DNA of 43,036 bases from an uncultured Mycoplasmatota bacterium (GTDB lineage Bacteria; Bacillota_I; Bacilli_A; Izemoplasmatales; Izemoplasmataceae): assembly GCA_913056275.1 (NCBI GenBank), contig CAJXLP010000008.1, forward strand, positions 1 through 43,036, read 5' to 3'. Shown in pieces: positions 5,842 to 12,781 of the stretch (its first letter is position 1; each line of letters starts with the position of its first letter). The translations under genes were made by a program, and so were the position numbers. The notes under the pieces were generated by a model that ran no database searches, was not told where the DNA came from, and worked only from the letters and a program-made list of their open reading frames with translations.

Positions 5842-6810
5842 ATGTTTGATTTTGCTGTAGAATCACAATCGGAACAATCAATTTTTGACCAACAAAAACA
5901 TTTTGACTTCGCAGTCATTGGAGGCGGTCCTGCGGGCATGAATGCAGCACTTTATGCCATTCGCAAAGGATTATCAGTCGCAGTTTTCTCACTCGAAATC
6001 GGCGGACAACTTCATAATACGAGCGAAGTCGATAACTATATTGGCATCGAACATACAACGGGTGGACAACTGTCTGAGTCTTTTCACCATCATGTGTTAG
6101 AACTTGGAGTTCCTATCAAAACGGGTCACATGGTGACAAAGTTAGAAAAACCCGATGATTTTCACATCACCTTAGACAACGGCGATGTTTACACGGCACA
6201 AACGGTACTCTATGCCACCGGTGGTGCACCTCGTAAGTTGGGGGTTAAAGGGGAAGATGAATTTGCCAATAAAGGAGTCTCCTACTGCACGACCTGTGAT
6301 GCACCATTCTTTAAAAACGAACACGTCATTGTCGCCGGCGGGGGAAACAGTGCGGCAGAGTCAGTCGTTGATTTAGCCGCTTGGGCGTCAAAAATTACGG
6401 TCGTTCACCGCTCTCAGTGGCGGGCCGACCAAATCATTCTGGATCAATTTAAAGACATCAATGATTTGACTATCCATTTAGAAACCCAAATTTTAGAAAT
6501 TTTTGGGGATACAAAAATGCGAGGCGTTCGCGTCTTAGACAAAACGACTCAAGAAGAACGCGTCATTGAAGCAGATGGCATGTTCGTAGAAATTGGCAAC
6601 ATCCCAAAAAGTAAATTACTCGATGGGTTGGTTGAGATGAATGAACAACATGAAATCATCGTCAACCGTGACCAAGAAACATCGCTGGAAGGCCTTTACG
6701 CGGCTGGCGATGTGACCACTCAACCATACAAACAAATTATCATTTCAGCGGCCGAAGGCGCTGTCGCAGCATTAGCTGCCACCCAATACCTCATGCATCA
6801 TAAAAAATAA
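5842..6810 (+). CDS. AhpF/thioredoxin-reductase-like flavoprotein (split AhpF C-terminal part)
   Basis: A 322-residue FAD and NAD(P)H disulfide reductase. FAD site GGGPAGMNAAL (about 27-37), redox pair C149-T-T-C152 in SYCTTCDAPFF, second dinucleotide fold GGGNSAAES, and C-terminal GLYAAGDVTT. The CDAPFFK context and FVEIGNIPKSKLL match the AhpF C-terminal domain better than classic TrxB (CATCDG). The pyridine nucleotide loop reads HRSQWRADQ, mixing TrxB-like HRS with AhpF-like ADQ, so NADH or NADPH use is uncertain. It follows the repressor by 13 nt with a perfect AAAGGAGG SD, and precedes by 11 nt the gene for an AhpF N-terminal-like double-thioredoxin protein, its likely electron acceptor. 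Confidence 0.85.
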   Translation: MFDFAVESQSEQSIFDQQKHFDFAVIGGGPAGMNAALYAIRKGLSVAVFSLEIGGQLHNTSEVDNYIGIEHTTGGQLSESFHHHVLELGVPIKTGHMVTKLEKPDDFHITLDNGDVYTAQTVLYATGGAPRKLGVKGEDEFANKGVSYCTTCDAPFFKNEHVIVAGGGNSAAESVVDLAAWASKITVVHRSQWRADQIILDQFKDINDLTIHLETQILEIFGDTKMRGVRVLDKTTQEERVIEADGMFVEIGNIPKSKLLDGLVEMNEQHEIIVNRDQETSLEGLYAAGDVTTQPYKQIIISAAEGAVAALAATQYLMHHKK

Positions 6811-6821
6811 AGGAGATTCTC

Positions 6822-7466
6822 ATGGAAAAATTATTGAATGAAGACGTAACTAAACAAGTAAAAGAGTACTTAAATCCGATGAAATCGAATGTCAAAATGG
6901 TATTATTTACCCAAGAAGATCCATGCAATACGTGCCAAGAAACGAAACAGCTACTCAGTGAAGTCAGTGAATTGACAGACAAACTTACGCTCGTTGAAAA
7001 AGATTTAAATGCTGACGCAAGCGATGCGGAAAAATACGGCATTACCCTCACCCCAAGTTTCGTCATGCTTGATGAAAATGACGATTATCAAGGGGTTAAA
7101 TTCAACGGCATCCCAGCTGGCCATGAAATTAACTCATTCTTATCCGCTTTAATGGATATGTCCGGCATTGATTTCGGCCTCGCTGATACTATTGGGTCAA
7201 GTCTGGATAACCTTGAAACACCCGTGAATATCAAAGTCTTTGTGACGTTATCATGCCCGCATTGCCCGGGTGCAGTATCCAATGCGCACCGTTTAGCAAT
7301 GAGTCACCCAAACATTGAAAGTGAAATGATCGAAGCGCAAACGTTCGGTGAAATCTCACAAAAATTCAACGTGTCAGGGGTCCCTAAAATCGTCATTAAT
7401 GATACCCACGAACTCGTCGGTAATCAACCGATTCAAGAATACTTAAAAACCATCGAAGCGTTATAA
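6822..7466 (+). CDS. Protein disulfide oxidoreductase, AhpF N-terminal-like (two thioredoxin folds)
   Basis: A 214-residue cytosolic protein with two tandem thioredoxin/glutaredoxin-like folds. Fold 1 has C35-N-T-C38 (EDPCNTCQET); fold 2 has C145-P-H-C148 (VTLSCPHCPGAV), which matches the active CxxC of the AhpF N-terminal domain, and the cis-Pro segment SGVPKIVIND. In typical AhpF and in archaeal PDOs only the second CxxC is kept or both are; here both are intact. It would shuttle electrons from the upstream flavoprotein to a peroxiredoxin or to protein disulfides. No ahpC is in the window. Last gene of the CsoR-headed operon, with AAGGAG SD and a strong terminator. Confidence 0.85.
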   Translation: MEKLLNEDVTKQVKEYLNPMKSNVKMVLFTQEDPCNTCQETKQLLSEVSELTDKLTLVEKDLNADASDAEKYGITLTPSFVMLDENDDYQGVKFNGIPAGHEINSFLSALMDMSGIDFGLADTIGSSLDNLETPVNIKVFVTLSCPHCPGAVSNAHRLAMSHPNIESEMIEAQTFGEISQKFNVSGVPKIVINDTHELVGNQPIQEYLKTIEAL

Positions 7467-7471
7467 TATCA

Positions 7472-7495
7472 AGCCACCTGCGGGTGGCTTTTTTT
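7472..7495 (+). terminator. Terminator of the csoR-type redox operon
   Basis: Stem AGCCACC/GGTGGCT with a TGCG loop and a U7 tract, a few bases after the stop codon. Confidence 0.93.
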
Positions 7496-7517
7496 ATGGA
7501 TGAGGCGCATTAAACGT

Positions 7518-7542
7518 AAAAAAAAAGACTACGAATAGTCTT
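7518..7542 (-). terminator. Terminator of the tRNA-Val/tRNA-Leu transcript
   Basis: Minus-strand stem AAGACTA/TAGTCTT with a 4-nt loop and U9, 12 nt beyond the CCA end of tRNA-Leu. Confidence 0.85.
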
Positions 7543-7554
7543 CAAAGTCTAAAT

Positions 7555-7641
7555 TGGTGCGAATGGGGGGAGTTGAACCCCCACAGCCTTTCGGCCACAT
7601 GGCCCTCAACCATGCGCGTCTACCAGTTCCGCCACACTCGC
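7555..7641 (-). tRNA. tRNA-Leu (anticodon GAG)
   Basis: An 87-nt class II tRNA on the minus strand: acceptor GCGAGTG pairs with CATTCGC (one G-U), anticodon arm CATGG-TTGAGGG-CCATG gives GAG, a long variable arm follows, T-loop TTCAACT, and CCA is encoded. It is transcribed after tRNA-Val, 3 nt downstream. Confidence 0.95.
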
Positions 7642-7644
7642 AGG

Positions 7645-7719
7645 TGGTGGAGAATGACGGATTCGAACCATCGACCCCTTGCACGTCAAGCAAGTGCTCT
7701 CCCACTGAGCTAATCCTCC
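7645..7719 (-). tRNA. tRNA-Val (anticodon GAC)
   Basis: A 75-nt tRNA: acceptor GGAGGAT/ATTCTCC, anticodon arm CTTGC-TTGACGT-GCAAG gives GAC, T-loop TTCGAAT, CCA encoded. A TTGACA-N17-TACAAT promoter is just upstream. Confidence 0.95.
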
Positions 7720-7734
7720 ACAGCTGCAAAAAAT

Positions 7735-7763
7735 ATTGTATCTCACTGGGGGGGGAGTGTCAA
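7735..7763 (-). promoter_or_regulatory. Promoter of the tRNA-Val/Leu operon
   Basis: Minus-strand consensus TTGACA (7758-7763), 17-nt spacer containing eight consecutive C, then TACAAT (7735-7740). It lies between the tRNAs and the end of the MATE gene. Confidence 0.88.
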
Positions 7764-7780
7764 GGTAAACCGCGGTTTTT

Positions 7781-9136
7781 CTAAGCGCTTGAAGTCGCCT
7801 TTTTAAAGCGGTGTATCGTGTACGGAACGATGATGACTGCGGCACTCCAGTTGACCCCAACAATGCCCCACCATACCCCCGTGACACCGAGACCAAAGAC
7901 ACCGCCTAACAGCCAAAAGACAATGATGGGGAAAAACTGCCGGTAAATACCGATGAACAAAGAAAATCCTGGTTTTTTAATGGCCTGCAATGTGGATACG
8001 GAAATGTTTAAAAAGATGTAGGATGTAAAGCCGACCGTCGCAATCCGTAAATAGTTGACACCTTCTTGAATGACGGAACTTTCGTCAATGAATAGTGGCA
8101 TTAGGAAGGGGGCCGCAATAAACGTGATCACCATCGACGCCCCCATTATAATTAAGCCAATGATTCCTGATTTCATTACAGCTTCTTTCATTCGGTCATA
8201 TTTTTTGGCACCGAAATTTTGGGCAACGATCGATAAGGCCGCAATGTTTAAGCCAATGGTTGGTAAAAACAACAGCTGTTCAATGCGCAGCGCTGCACCA
8301 TACGCAGCCACCGCATTGTCGCCCCCGTAAAGCGCCGCAAAATAATTGATCACAAAAACCCCAAGGGCGATGGTGGCATTGGACAATGAAATCGGTAACG
8401 ATTGTTGGAACACACTGCGAATTTCTTTCCATTTAACCGGCGCGTTTTTAAACGTTTCCCAGGTAAAGTAATCGGATTTAAAAAGCGAGCGGGTGAGATA
8501 CGCCGTTCCCAGTAACTGGACGATGAGTGTCGCTAAGGCGACCCCTAATGTGGATAAGCGCGGTAAGCCAAACCAGCCAAAAATAAACAACGGATTCAAG
8601 GCGATATTCAAGAAAAATCCAAGAATTAAAAAATTGCGAAACGGTTTCGTATTGCCCTCGGCGTTTAGAACCCCACTGATTAAAAAATTATAGGCGAATA
8701 ATACACTCCCCAGATAAATCGTCTGTGTGTAGCGAGCGCCTAAAGCAAGCGTTTCATTGGACGCACCCATAAGCGTGAAAATACTCGGCACTGCAAAAAT
8801 ACCAAGGAGCGCAAAGATACCCCCAATGAGACCGGTTAACATCACGCCGTTTTTGATGTATGTGTGGTAATGTTTAAATTCTTTTTGGCCGATGTCATGG
8901 CCAGTCAATGCGGTAATCGCTTGACTGGTACCTAAGCCAAACGACACCATCAAGAAAAATAAAGGAAAGCTAAAAGATAACCCCGCTAATGCCTCGGTAC
9001 TTAATCGCCCGACATAAAGTGTGTCGACCACGTTGAATAACGTATTAAATAAAAAGCCCACCGAAGCGGGAATCGCGATGGCTTTTATATGATGGAGTAT
9101 CGGGCCTTCTGTGAGCGTCTTGTATGTTTTAGTCAT
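7781..9136 (-). CDS. MATE-family multidrug efflux transporter
   Basis: A 451-residue inner membrane protein with about 12 helices in two related halves, as in the MATE (NorM/DinF-type) family of Na+- or H+-coupled efflux pumps. Characteristic early segment IPASVGFLFNTLFNVVDTLYVGRL and second-half segment LPISLSNATIALGVFVIN are present. Length is typical. AAAGGAG lies 5 nt upstream of the ATG. No terminator is seen after the stop codon, so transcripts may run into the tRNA region. Substrate is unknown. Confidence 0.92.
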   Translation of the reverse strand: MTKTYKTLTEGPILHHIKAIAIPASVGFLFNTLFNVVDTLYVGRLSTEALAGLSFSFPLFFLMVSFGLGTSQAITALTGHDIGQKEFKHYHTYIKNGVMLTGLIGGIFALLGIFAVPSIFTLMGASNETLALGARYTQTIYLGSVLFAYNFLISGVLNAEGNTKPFRNFLILGFFLNIALNPLFIFGWFGLPRLSTLGVALATLIVQLLGTAYLTRSLFKSDYFTWETFKNAPVKWKEIRSVFQQSLPISLSNATIALGVFVINYFAALYGGDNAVAAYGAALRIEQLLFLPTIGLNIAALSIVAQNFGAKKYDRMKEAVMKSGIIGLIIMGASMVITFIAAPFLMPLFIDESSVIQEGVNYLRIATVGFTSYIFLNISVSTLQAIKKPGFSLFIGIYRQFFPIIVFWLLGGVFGLGVTGVWWGIVGVNWSAAVIIVPYTIHRFKKATSSA

Positions 9137-9222
9137 CGGGCTCCTTTAAGGGTTCAAATGAGATAATTAATCCACTGTAAAGTGTAATGGATAACACGCA
9201 TAAAGTGGATGACTTATGCAAG

Positions 9223-9933
9223 TTAATCGTGCATGTAAATGTCGATGAGATCTTCGGGGGTTAACAACCCCAACATGGTTTCGCTCGGTTTGCCATTTTC
9301 TGTCACTATGACAAGTTGTAAATGCAATGCATCCTGCATTAAATAGCTGGAGAACCGTTCAGCAATCTCATCCAACGTATCACGGCGAGAAACAAAGGCA
9401 TATTGATAGTCCGGATGGTCCGTTAAATACAAGACCGCGCGCAAGCGCTCCAGAGAATCGTGCACAGAAAGCGTCAGCTCTGCGGCTTCCGCCACGGCGT
9501 AAAAAAGGGTCGCTCGATTGAACATGCCAATGCATTGGTCATCTTTGATCACGGGTAAGTGAGAAAAATGGGTGCGATCCATAATCGCTTTAGCAGCTTC
9601 AATGGTCGTGTGTAAACTCACAGAATGCACATCGGCGAAGCGCACCATCCGCTGCTCAGCTCTTAAGGGATCTAAGATTCGCCGGGCGACTGTTGAAAAA
9701 GCGTTGTAAAATGACGCATCGATGGTCGCGATATGTGTTTTGTGCGCCAACAAGTTTCTCAGCTGCGCCGCATTTTCTAAAATTTCTTGATGATACTGTG
9801 ATTTAAACACTCGCCGGTTCGAGCGATAGACCATTTCATTAAACGACATATGAACAGATTCGGGCAGTTTTAGCTCCACGCGTAAGTCTAGTTCGATGGC
9901 TTTAAACGTCTGTAAAAAAGCTTGGTTAGACAT
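9223..9933 (-). CDS. CBS-domain protein with HEPN-like N-terminal helix region
   Basis: A 236-residue soluble protein. The N-terminal half (about 1-85) is helical and contains LRNLLAHK, an R-x4-H pattern reminiscent of HEPN-type proteins. The C-terminal part holds a CBS pair: residues about 95-150 with VSLHTTIEAAKAIMDRTHFSHLPVI and 160-235 with a diverged repeat ending MLGLLTPEDLIDIY. CBS pairs bind adenine nucleotides such as AMP, ATP or c-di-AMP and regulate. There is no linked enzyme or transporter, so the target is unknown. SD GAGGA precedes the ATG. It lies between tRNA-Arg(CCT), from the same strand upstream, and the MATE gene. Confidence 0.75.
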   Translation of the reverse strand: MSNQAFLQTFKAIELDLRVELKLPESVHMSFNEMVYRSNRRVFKSQYHQEILENAAQLRNLLAHKTHIATIDASFYNAFSTVARRILDPLRAEQRMVRFADVHSVSLHTTIEAAKAIMDRTHFSHLPVIKDDQCIGMFNRATLFYAVAEAAELTLSVHDSLERLRAVLYLTDHPDYQYAFVSRRDTLDEIAERFSSYLMQDALHLQLVIVTENGKPSETMLGLLTPEDLIDIYMHD

Positions 9934-9949
9934 GGCATCCTCATTTCAG

Positions 9950-10023
9950 CGTTCCGGGAGGGATTTGAACCCCCGACCTGCAGCTTAGGAAGCCGTTGCT
10001 CTATCCAACTGAGCTACCGGAAC
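9950..10023 (-). tRNA. tRNA-Arg (anticodon CCT)
   Basis: A 74-nt tRNA: acceptor GTTCCGG/CCGGAAC, anticodon loop TTCCTAA gives CCT, T-loop TTCAAAT. CCA is not encoded (CTG follows). The top base pair of the anticodon stem is an A-C mismatch (ACGGC against GCTGC). The rest is nearly identical to tRNA-Arg(TCT) at 11051-11126, so the two are close paralogues. Confidence 0.92.
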
Positions 10024-10031
10024 GTATACGT

Positions 10032-10037
10032 ATTATA
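10032..10037 (-). promoter_or_regulatory. -10 element upstream of tRNA-Arg(CCT)
   Basis: A perfect TATAAT on the minus strand, 8 nt before the tRNA 5' end, with a weak TTGGGT at 18 nt spacing. It is divergent from the SDR promoter. Confidence 0.6.
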
Positions 10038-10076
10038 AAGCGATGCCTCGTAAAAACCCAATCCAAGTCCTATTTT

Positions 10077-10105
10077 TTGTTATGTAAGCGCTTTTATGCT
10101 ATGTT
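10077..10105 (+). promoter_or_regulatory. SDR promoter with embedded cre-like site
   Basis: TTGTTA (10077-10082), 17-nt spacer, and extended -10 TGCTATGTT (-10 at 10100-10105). The spacer is filled by ATGTAAGCGCTTTTAT (10082-10097), which fits the cre consensus WTGNAARCGNWWWCAW at all but one position. A CcpA-like protein bound here would block polymerase, predicting catabolite repression. Confidence 0.6.
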
Positions 10106-10151
10106 GAAGGTGAGACATATGCATCAATCCCACAATCTAGGAGGTTGTATA

Positions 10152-10916
10152 ATGGGTCGAATCGAAGGAAAAGTTGCGATCATTACAGGTGGTGCTGGCG
10201 GTATCGGCATTGCGACGGCAAAGCGGTTTTTAGAAGAAGGTGCCAAGGTTTCCATCGTGGATATTTCACAGGGCGCCCTTGATGATGCACTCAAAGAACT
10301 ACGTCCACTGGGCGATGTACTCGCGGTGCAAGCGGACGTGTCAAATGAAGCGGACGTAAAGAAATATGTCAAAGAGACCGTCAAAGCGTTTGGTCAAGTC
10401 GATATTTTCTTTAACAATGCAGGCATCGAAGGGAAATCTGCCCCGTTAACCGAGGTCACACAAGCTGATTTTGATGCCTTAATTGGCATCAATGTACGGG
10501 GCGTATGGCTCGGTATTAAACACGTCGTTCCGGAAATGATGAAACACGAATCCGGGTCGATCATTAATACCTCAAGCGTCGCCGGATTAACCGGATCAGC
10601 GGGTCTTGGTCCGTATGTGACGAGTAAACACGCGGTGGTTGGTTTAACCCGTGTGGCAGCTTTAGAGTACGCGCCACATATCCGTGTAAACTCGGTCCAT
10701 CCAGGTCCCATACACACCCGGATGATGCGCTCCATTGAAGGCCAATTCAGTCCCGATGACCCGGAAGCAGTGATGAAAGGCTATGAACAAACAATCCCCT
10801 TGAAACGATACGGGAACCCAGAAGAAATTGCCAATCTTGTTCTCTTTTTAGCCAGTGATGAAAGCAGTTATTCCACCGGGAAACAATTTGTGGCCGATGG
10901 TGGATTTATTAATTAA
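10152..10916 (+). CDS. Short-chain dehydrogenase/reductase (classical SDR)
   Basis: A 254-residue Rossmann-fold NAD(P)-dependent oxidoreductase. Cofactor motif TGGAGGIG (about residues 13-20), NNAG, catalytic Ser in SVAGL and Y-x3-K in YVTSK, then PGPIHT. D at the end of strand 2 (SIVDIS) favours NAD over NADP. The start at 10152 is taken because TAGGAGG lies 7 nt upstream; an upstream in-frame extension lacks an SD and runs across the promoter. It is similar to glucose/ribitol-type dehydrogenases, but the substrate cannot be assigned. Its promoter contains a cre-like operator, and it is monocistronic with a strong terminator. Confidence 0.88.
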   Translation: MGRIEGKVAIITGGAGGIGIATAKRFLEEGAKVSIVDISQGALDDALKELRPLGDVLAVQADVSNEADVKKYVKETVKAFGQVDIFFNNAGIEGKSAPLTEVTQADFDALIGINVRGVWLGIKHVVPEMMKHESGSIINTSSVAGLTGSAGLGPYVTSKHAVVGLTRVAALEYAPHIRVNSVHPGPIHTRMMRSIEGQFSPDDPEAVMKGYEQTIPLKRYGNPEEIANLVLFLASDESSYSTGKQFVADGGFIN

Positions 10917-10930
10917 TTCCAGTCACATTA

Positions 10931-10958
10931 AAAGCGCTCCCTGCTGGGAGCGCTTTTT
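10931..10958. terminator. Bidirectional terminator between SDR gene and tRNA cluster
   Basis: Stem AAAGCGCTCCC/GGGAGCGCTTT with TGCT loop and U5 on the plus strand, serving the SDR gene. On the minus strand it is followed by a short U run and would also stop the converging tRNA transcript. Confidence 0.88.
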
Positions 10959-10976
10959 CATTGGGGTTGGAAACGA

Positions 10977-11045
10977 CGCAGTAGAAGGGAATCGAACCCT
11001 TGTTTTCACCGTCGGACGATAAAATCGACCATTGAATCTTACCGC
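10977..11045 (-). tRNA. Degenerate tRNA-like element (possible anticodon CCG)
   Basis: A 69-nt element beginning 5 nt after the CCA of tRNA-Arg(TCT). It has a standard T-arm (AAGGG-TTCGATT-CCCTT), an acceptor GCGGTAA/CTACTGC with six pairs (one G-U) and one A-C mismatch, and a D-loop-like AATGGTC with only 2-3 possible D-stem pairs. The best anticodon arm is TTATC-GTCCGAC-GGTGA, giving CCG (Arg, CGG) but with two G-U pairs and a G-C closing the loop. No CCA. It could be a divergent functional tRNA-Arg(CCG), a decaying tRNA, or a tRNA-like RNA. CGG codons are used in the window, so such a tRNA would be needed. Confidence 0.45.
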
Positions 11046-11050
11046 AGATT

Positions 11051-11126
<76 letters not shown>

Positions 11127-11138
11127 ACAAGCTTTCAT

Positions 11139-11167
11139 ATTATAGACCAACTTACCTTCTAAGTAAA
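11139..11167 (-). promoter_or_regulatory. Promoter of tRNA-Arg(TCT)
   Basis: Minus-strand TTTACT (11162-11167), 17-nt spacer, perfect TATAAT (11139-11144), 12 nt before the tRNA. Confidence 0.8.
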
Positions 11168-11176
11168 TACGCGCAT

Positions 11177-11203
11177 AAAAAAAACCTAGGGAACCCCTAG
11201 GTT
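11177..11203 (-). terminator. Terminator of the Fur-family gene, containing its stop codon
   Basis: Minus-strand stem AACCTAGGG/CCCTAGGTT followed by U8. The TAG stop codon (11197-11199) of the Fur-family gene lies in the 5' arm. Confidence 0.9.
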
Positions 11204-11676
11204 AAATGGGCCACGTGGCAGGCGCTTGTAATTTTACATGATTTGGGGTCGTAATTGGGGCATTCACCTTCCACGACAATCTGCATCTTATTGATATTAA
11301 ATCCTTTAAATATCTCATGGTTTTTGATTAAGTCAAATAAGTCTTTATCATCAATTTCCACAATGCGGTTGTTCACCGAACACGATAAGTGAATGTGCTG
11401 ATCGGCAGTGTGATGGCTTTCTTTCCCCATGACTAAGTCGTAGTGTTTTTTGCCTTTGATGTAGACTTCGGTAATGATTTTTTGGTCCATCAGAAAATCT
11501 AAATTATTGTAAATGGTCCCCAGATTGCGGAACCCTTTTAATTTCATCGCAAGGTGTAAATCTTGCAGCGTTAAATGGTTCCCGGCTAAGGCTTCGATAA
11601 TCGCCCGCCGTTGTTGTGTGATGCGAATGTTTTCATCGCGCAATTTTTGGTAAAGCTCTTCAATGGGTTTCATCAT
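11197..11676 (-). CDS. Fur-family transcriptional regulator
   Basis: A roughly 159-residue winged-helix regulator. The N-terminal DNA-binding part reads RDENIRITQQRRAIIEAL and GTIYNNLDFL (the usual T.YR.L..L motif with NN). The C-terminal half has DQHIHLSCS, where the usual HxHF..C..C has only one Cys left, and an unusual Cys-rich tail ECPNYDPKSCKITSAC with three Cys that may rebuild a Zn site. Fur, PerR or Zur specificity is therefore unclear. The start is ambiguous (GTG 11682, ATG 11676 or ATG 11673), the SD being AGGTG. Its promoter carries an 8-N9-8 inverted repeat shared with the Fe3+ transporter operon, suggesting an iron regulator that controls itself. Confidence 0.85.
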   Translation of the reverse strand: MMKPIEELYQKLRDENIRITQQRRAIIEALAGNHLTLQDLHLAMKLKGFRNLGTIYNNLDFLMDQKIITEVYIKGKKHYDLVMGKESHHTADQHIHLSCSVNNRIVEIDDKDLFDLIKNHEIFKGFNINKMQIVVEGECPNYDPKSCKITSACHVAHLT

Positions 11677-11688
11677 TATCACCTACGT

Positions 11689-11713
11689 CTAGTTTAACAT
11701 TTTTCTAAATAAG
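11689..11713. promoter_or_regulatory. Candidate Fur-family operator at the fur-type promoter
   Basis: CTAGTTTA-N9-TAAATAAG on the plus strand. The same layout, CTTATTTA-N9-TAAATAAG, occurs at 27029-27053 in the Fe3+ transporter promoter: one half identical in 8/8 bases and the other in 6/8. In both cases it sits just downstream of a likely -10 (TATTAT here). Confidence 0.5.
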
Positions 11714-11750
11714 AAAAAAGTAATCTATAATACACATTTATCAAAGCAAT

Positions 11751-11776
11751 AAAAAAAGCGCATTATATCGCGCTTT
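11751..11776 (-). terminator. Terminator of the coaD operon
   Basis: Minus-strand stem AAAGCGC/GCGCTTT with an 8-nt loop followed by U7. The coaD stop codon (11775-11777) overlaps the first bases of the stem. Confidence 0.85.
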
Positions 11777-12251
11777 ACTTCATCTTCTCTCGCATTTTAG
11801 TCGCCGCATAGGGGGGTAAAAATTCTTTGATTTCACCGCCGAACCTGGCAATTTCTTTCACCGCCGATGAACTCAAGAAGGCGTGGCGGTTGTCGGTCAT
11901 GAAAAAGACCGTATCAATCGTTTTATCCAGTACCCGGTTCGCATTGGTGAGTTGAAATTCATAGTCAAAATCAGTTAACGCACGGAGGCCTCTAACAATG
12001 TGACTGGCCTTTAACTCCTTGGCTTTTTGGACCGTTAAGACGGTGTTTTCTATGACTTCAATTTGTGAATGATTCGCGAGGACATGGCGTAAAATATCTG
12101 CCCGCTCCTCAGCACTAAACAACGTTTTCTTATCCGGATTAATACTGATGACGACGTATAACTTATCAAATAGCTTTAAAGCTCGCTCGATGATATCAAC
12201 GTGACCGTTTGTAATCGGGTCAAAGCTTCCAGGATACAGGGCAGTTCTCAT
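11775..12251 (-). CDS. coaD: Phosphopantetheine adenylyltransferase
   Basis: A 158-residue enzyme of coenzyme A synthesis that transfers AMP from ATP to 4'-phosphopantetheine, giving dephospho-CoA. The nucleotidyltransferase motif YPGSFDPITNGHVDI (T/HxGH) begins at residue 6, and SSSAVKEIARFGG near residue 130 is the conserved ISST-like loop. Full family length. It overlaps rsmD by 4 nt with AAGGAG in front, and ends in a terminator. The rsmD-coaD pairing is conserved in many Gram-positive bacteria. Confidence 0.97.
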   Translation of the reverse strand: MRTALYPGSFDPITNGHVDIIERALKLFDKLYVVISINPDKKTLFSAEERADILRHVLANHSQIEVIENTVLTVQKAKELKASHIVRGLRALTDFDYEFQLTNANRVLDKTIDTVFFMTDNRHAFLSSSAVKEIARFGGEIKEFLPPYAATKMREKMK

Positions 12252-12781
12252 AATGACTCCTTGAGATGGGTGATTTGGGTACGGCCATGGGTGCGGTGTT
12301 TAATCACCTCAAAGCCATTTGCGTCAATGTCACTCTCGTGTAAACACACGATACGTGTAGACGGTTTGAGTGCGTTTGATGATTTTAACGCCTTTAAAAA
12401 AGGCTCGAGGTAGCCCGCTTGATAGGGCGGGTCAACCAGGATTAAGTCATACGGCGTGTCGGTCGTCTTTAAAACCTTAAACGCATCCGCATGAATGACT
12501 GTCACAGGGATTTTTAAATGGCTTGCATTGGTTGATAAAAGGGCGGCACTTGCCTGGTTTTTCTCAACCGCATCAACCACTAAAGCACCGCGTGACATGG
12601 CTTCAAAGGCGAGACTTCCAACCCCTGCAAAAGCATCTAAAACGCGGGCATACGCAAATGGTTCAAGTTGATTAAACAACGTTTCTTTGACCCGGTCGCG
12701 GACGGGACGGGTGTGCGGTAAATCGCCAGTTTCAAATTGTAATCGGCGATGCGTTCCGGCAATAATCCGGGCTTTAGGCAT
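12248..12781 (-). CDS. rsmD: 16S rRNA (guanine966-N2)-methyltransferase
   Basis: A 177-residue SAM-dependent methyltransferase acting on the 30S subunit. N-terminal MPKARIIAGTHRRLQFE, the conserved RPVRDRVKETLFN, SAM-binding VLDAFAGVGSLAFEAMSRG (about 50-68) and the catalytic amino-methylase motif DPPY are present. The start at 12781 is chosen because it aligns with the family N-terminus; a longer frame runs back into the M42 gene. It overlaps the M42 peptidase gene by 8 nt and coaD by 4 nt, so it is translationally coupled. Confidence 0.96.
   Translation of the reverse strand: MPKARIIAGTHRRLQFETGDLPHTRPVRDRVKETLFNQLEPFAYARVLDAFAGVGSLAFEAMSRGALVVDAVEKNQASAALLSTNASHLKIPVTVIHADAFKVLKTTDTPYDLILVDPPYQAGYLEPFLKALKSSNALKPSTRIVCLHESDIDANGFEVIKHRTHGRTQITHLKESL

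Noticed and set aside
10976-11050. CGG codon reassignment suggested by a Gly-like tRNA body with a CCG anticodon
   Set aside because: CGG codons fall at conserved Arg positions in the SDR gene (for example in TAKRF and NVRGVW), so CGG reads as Arg.
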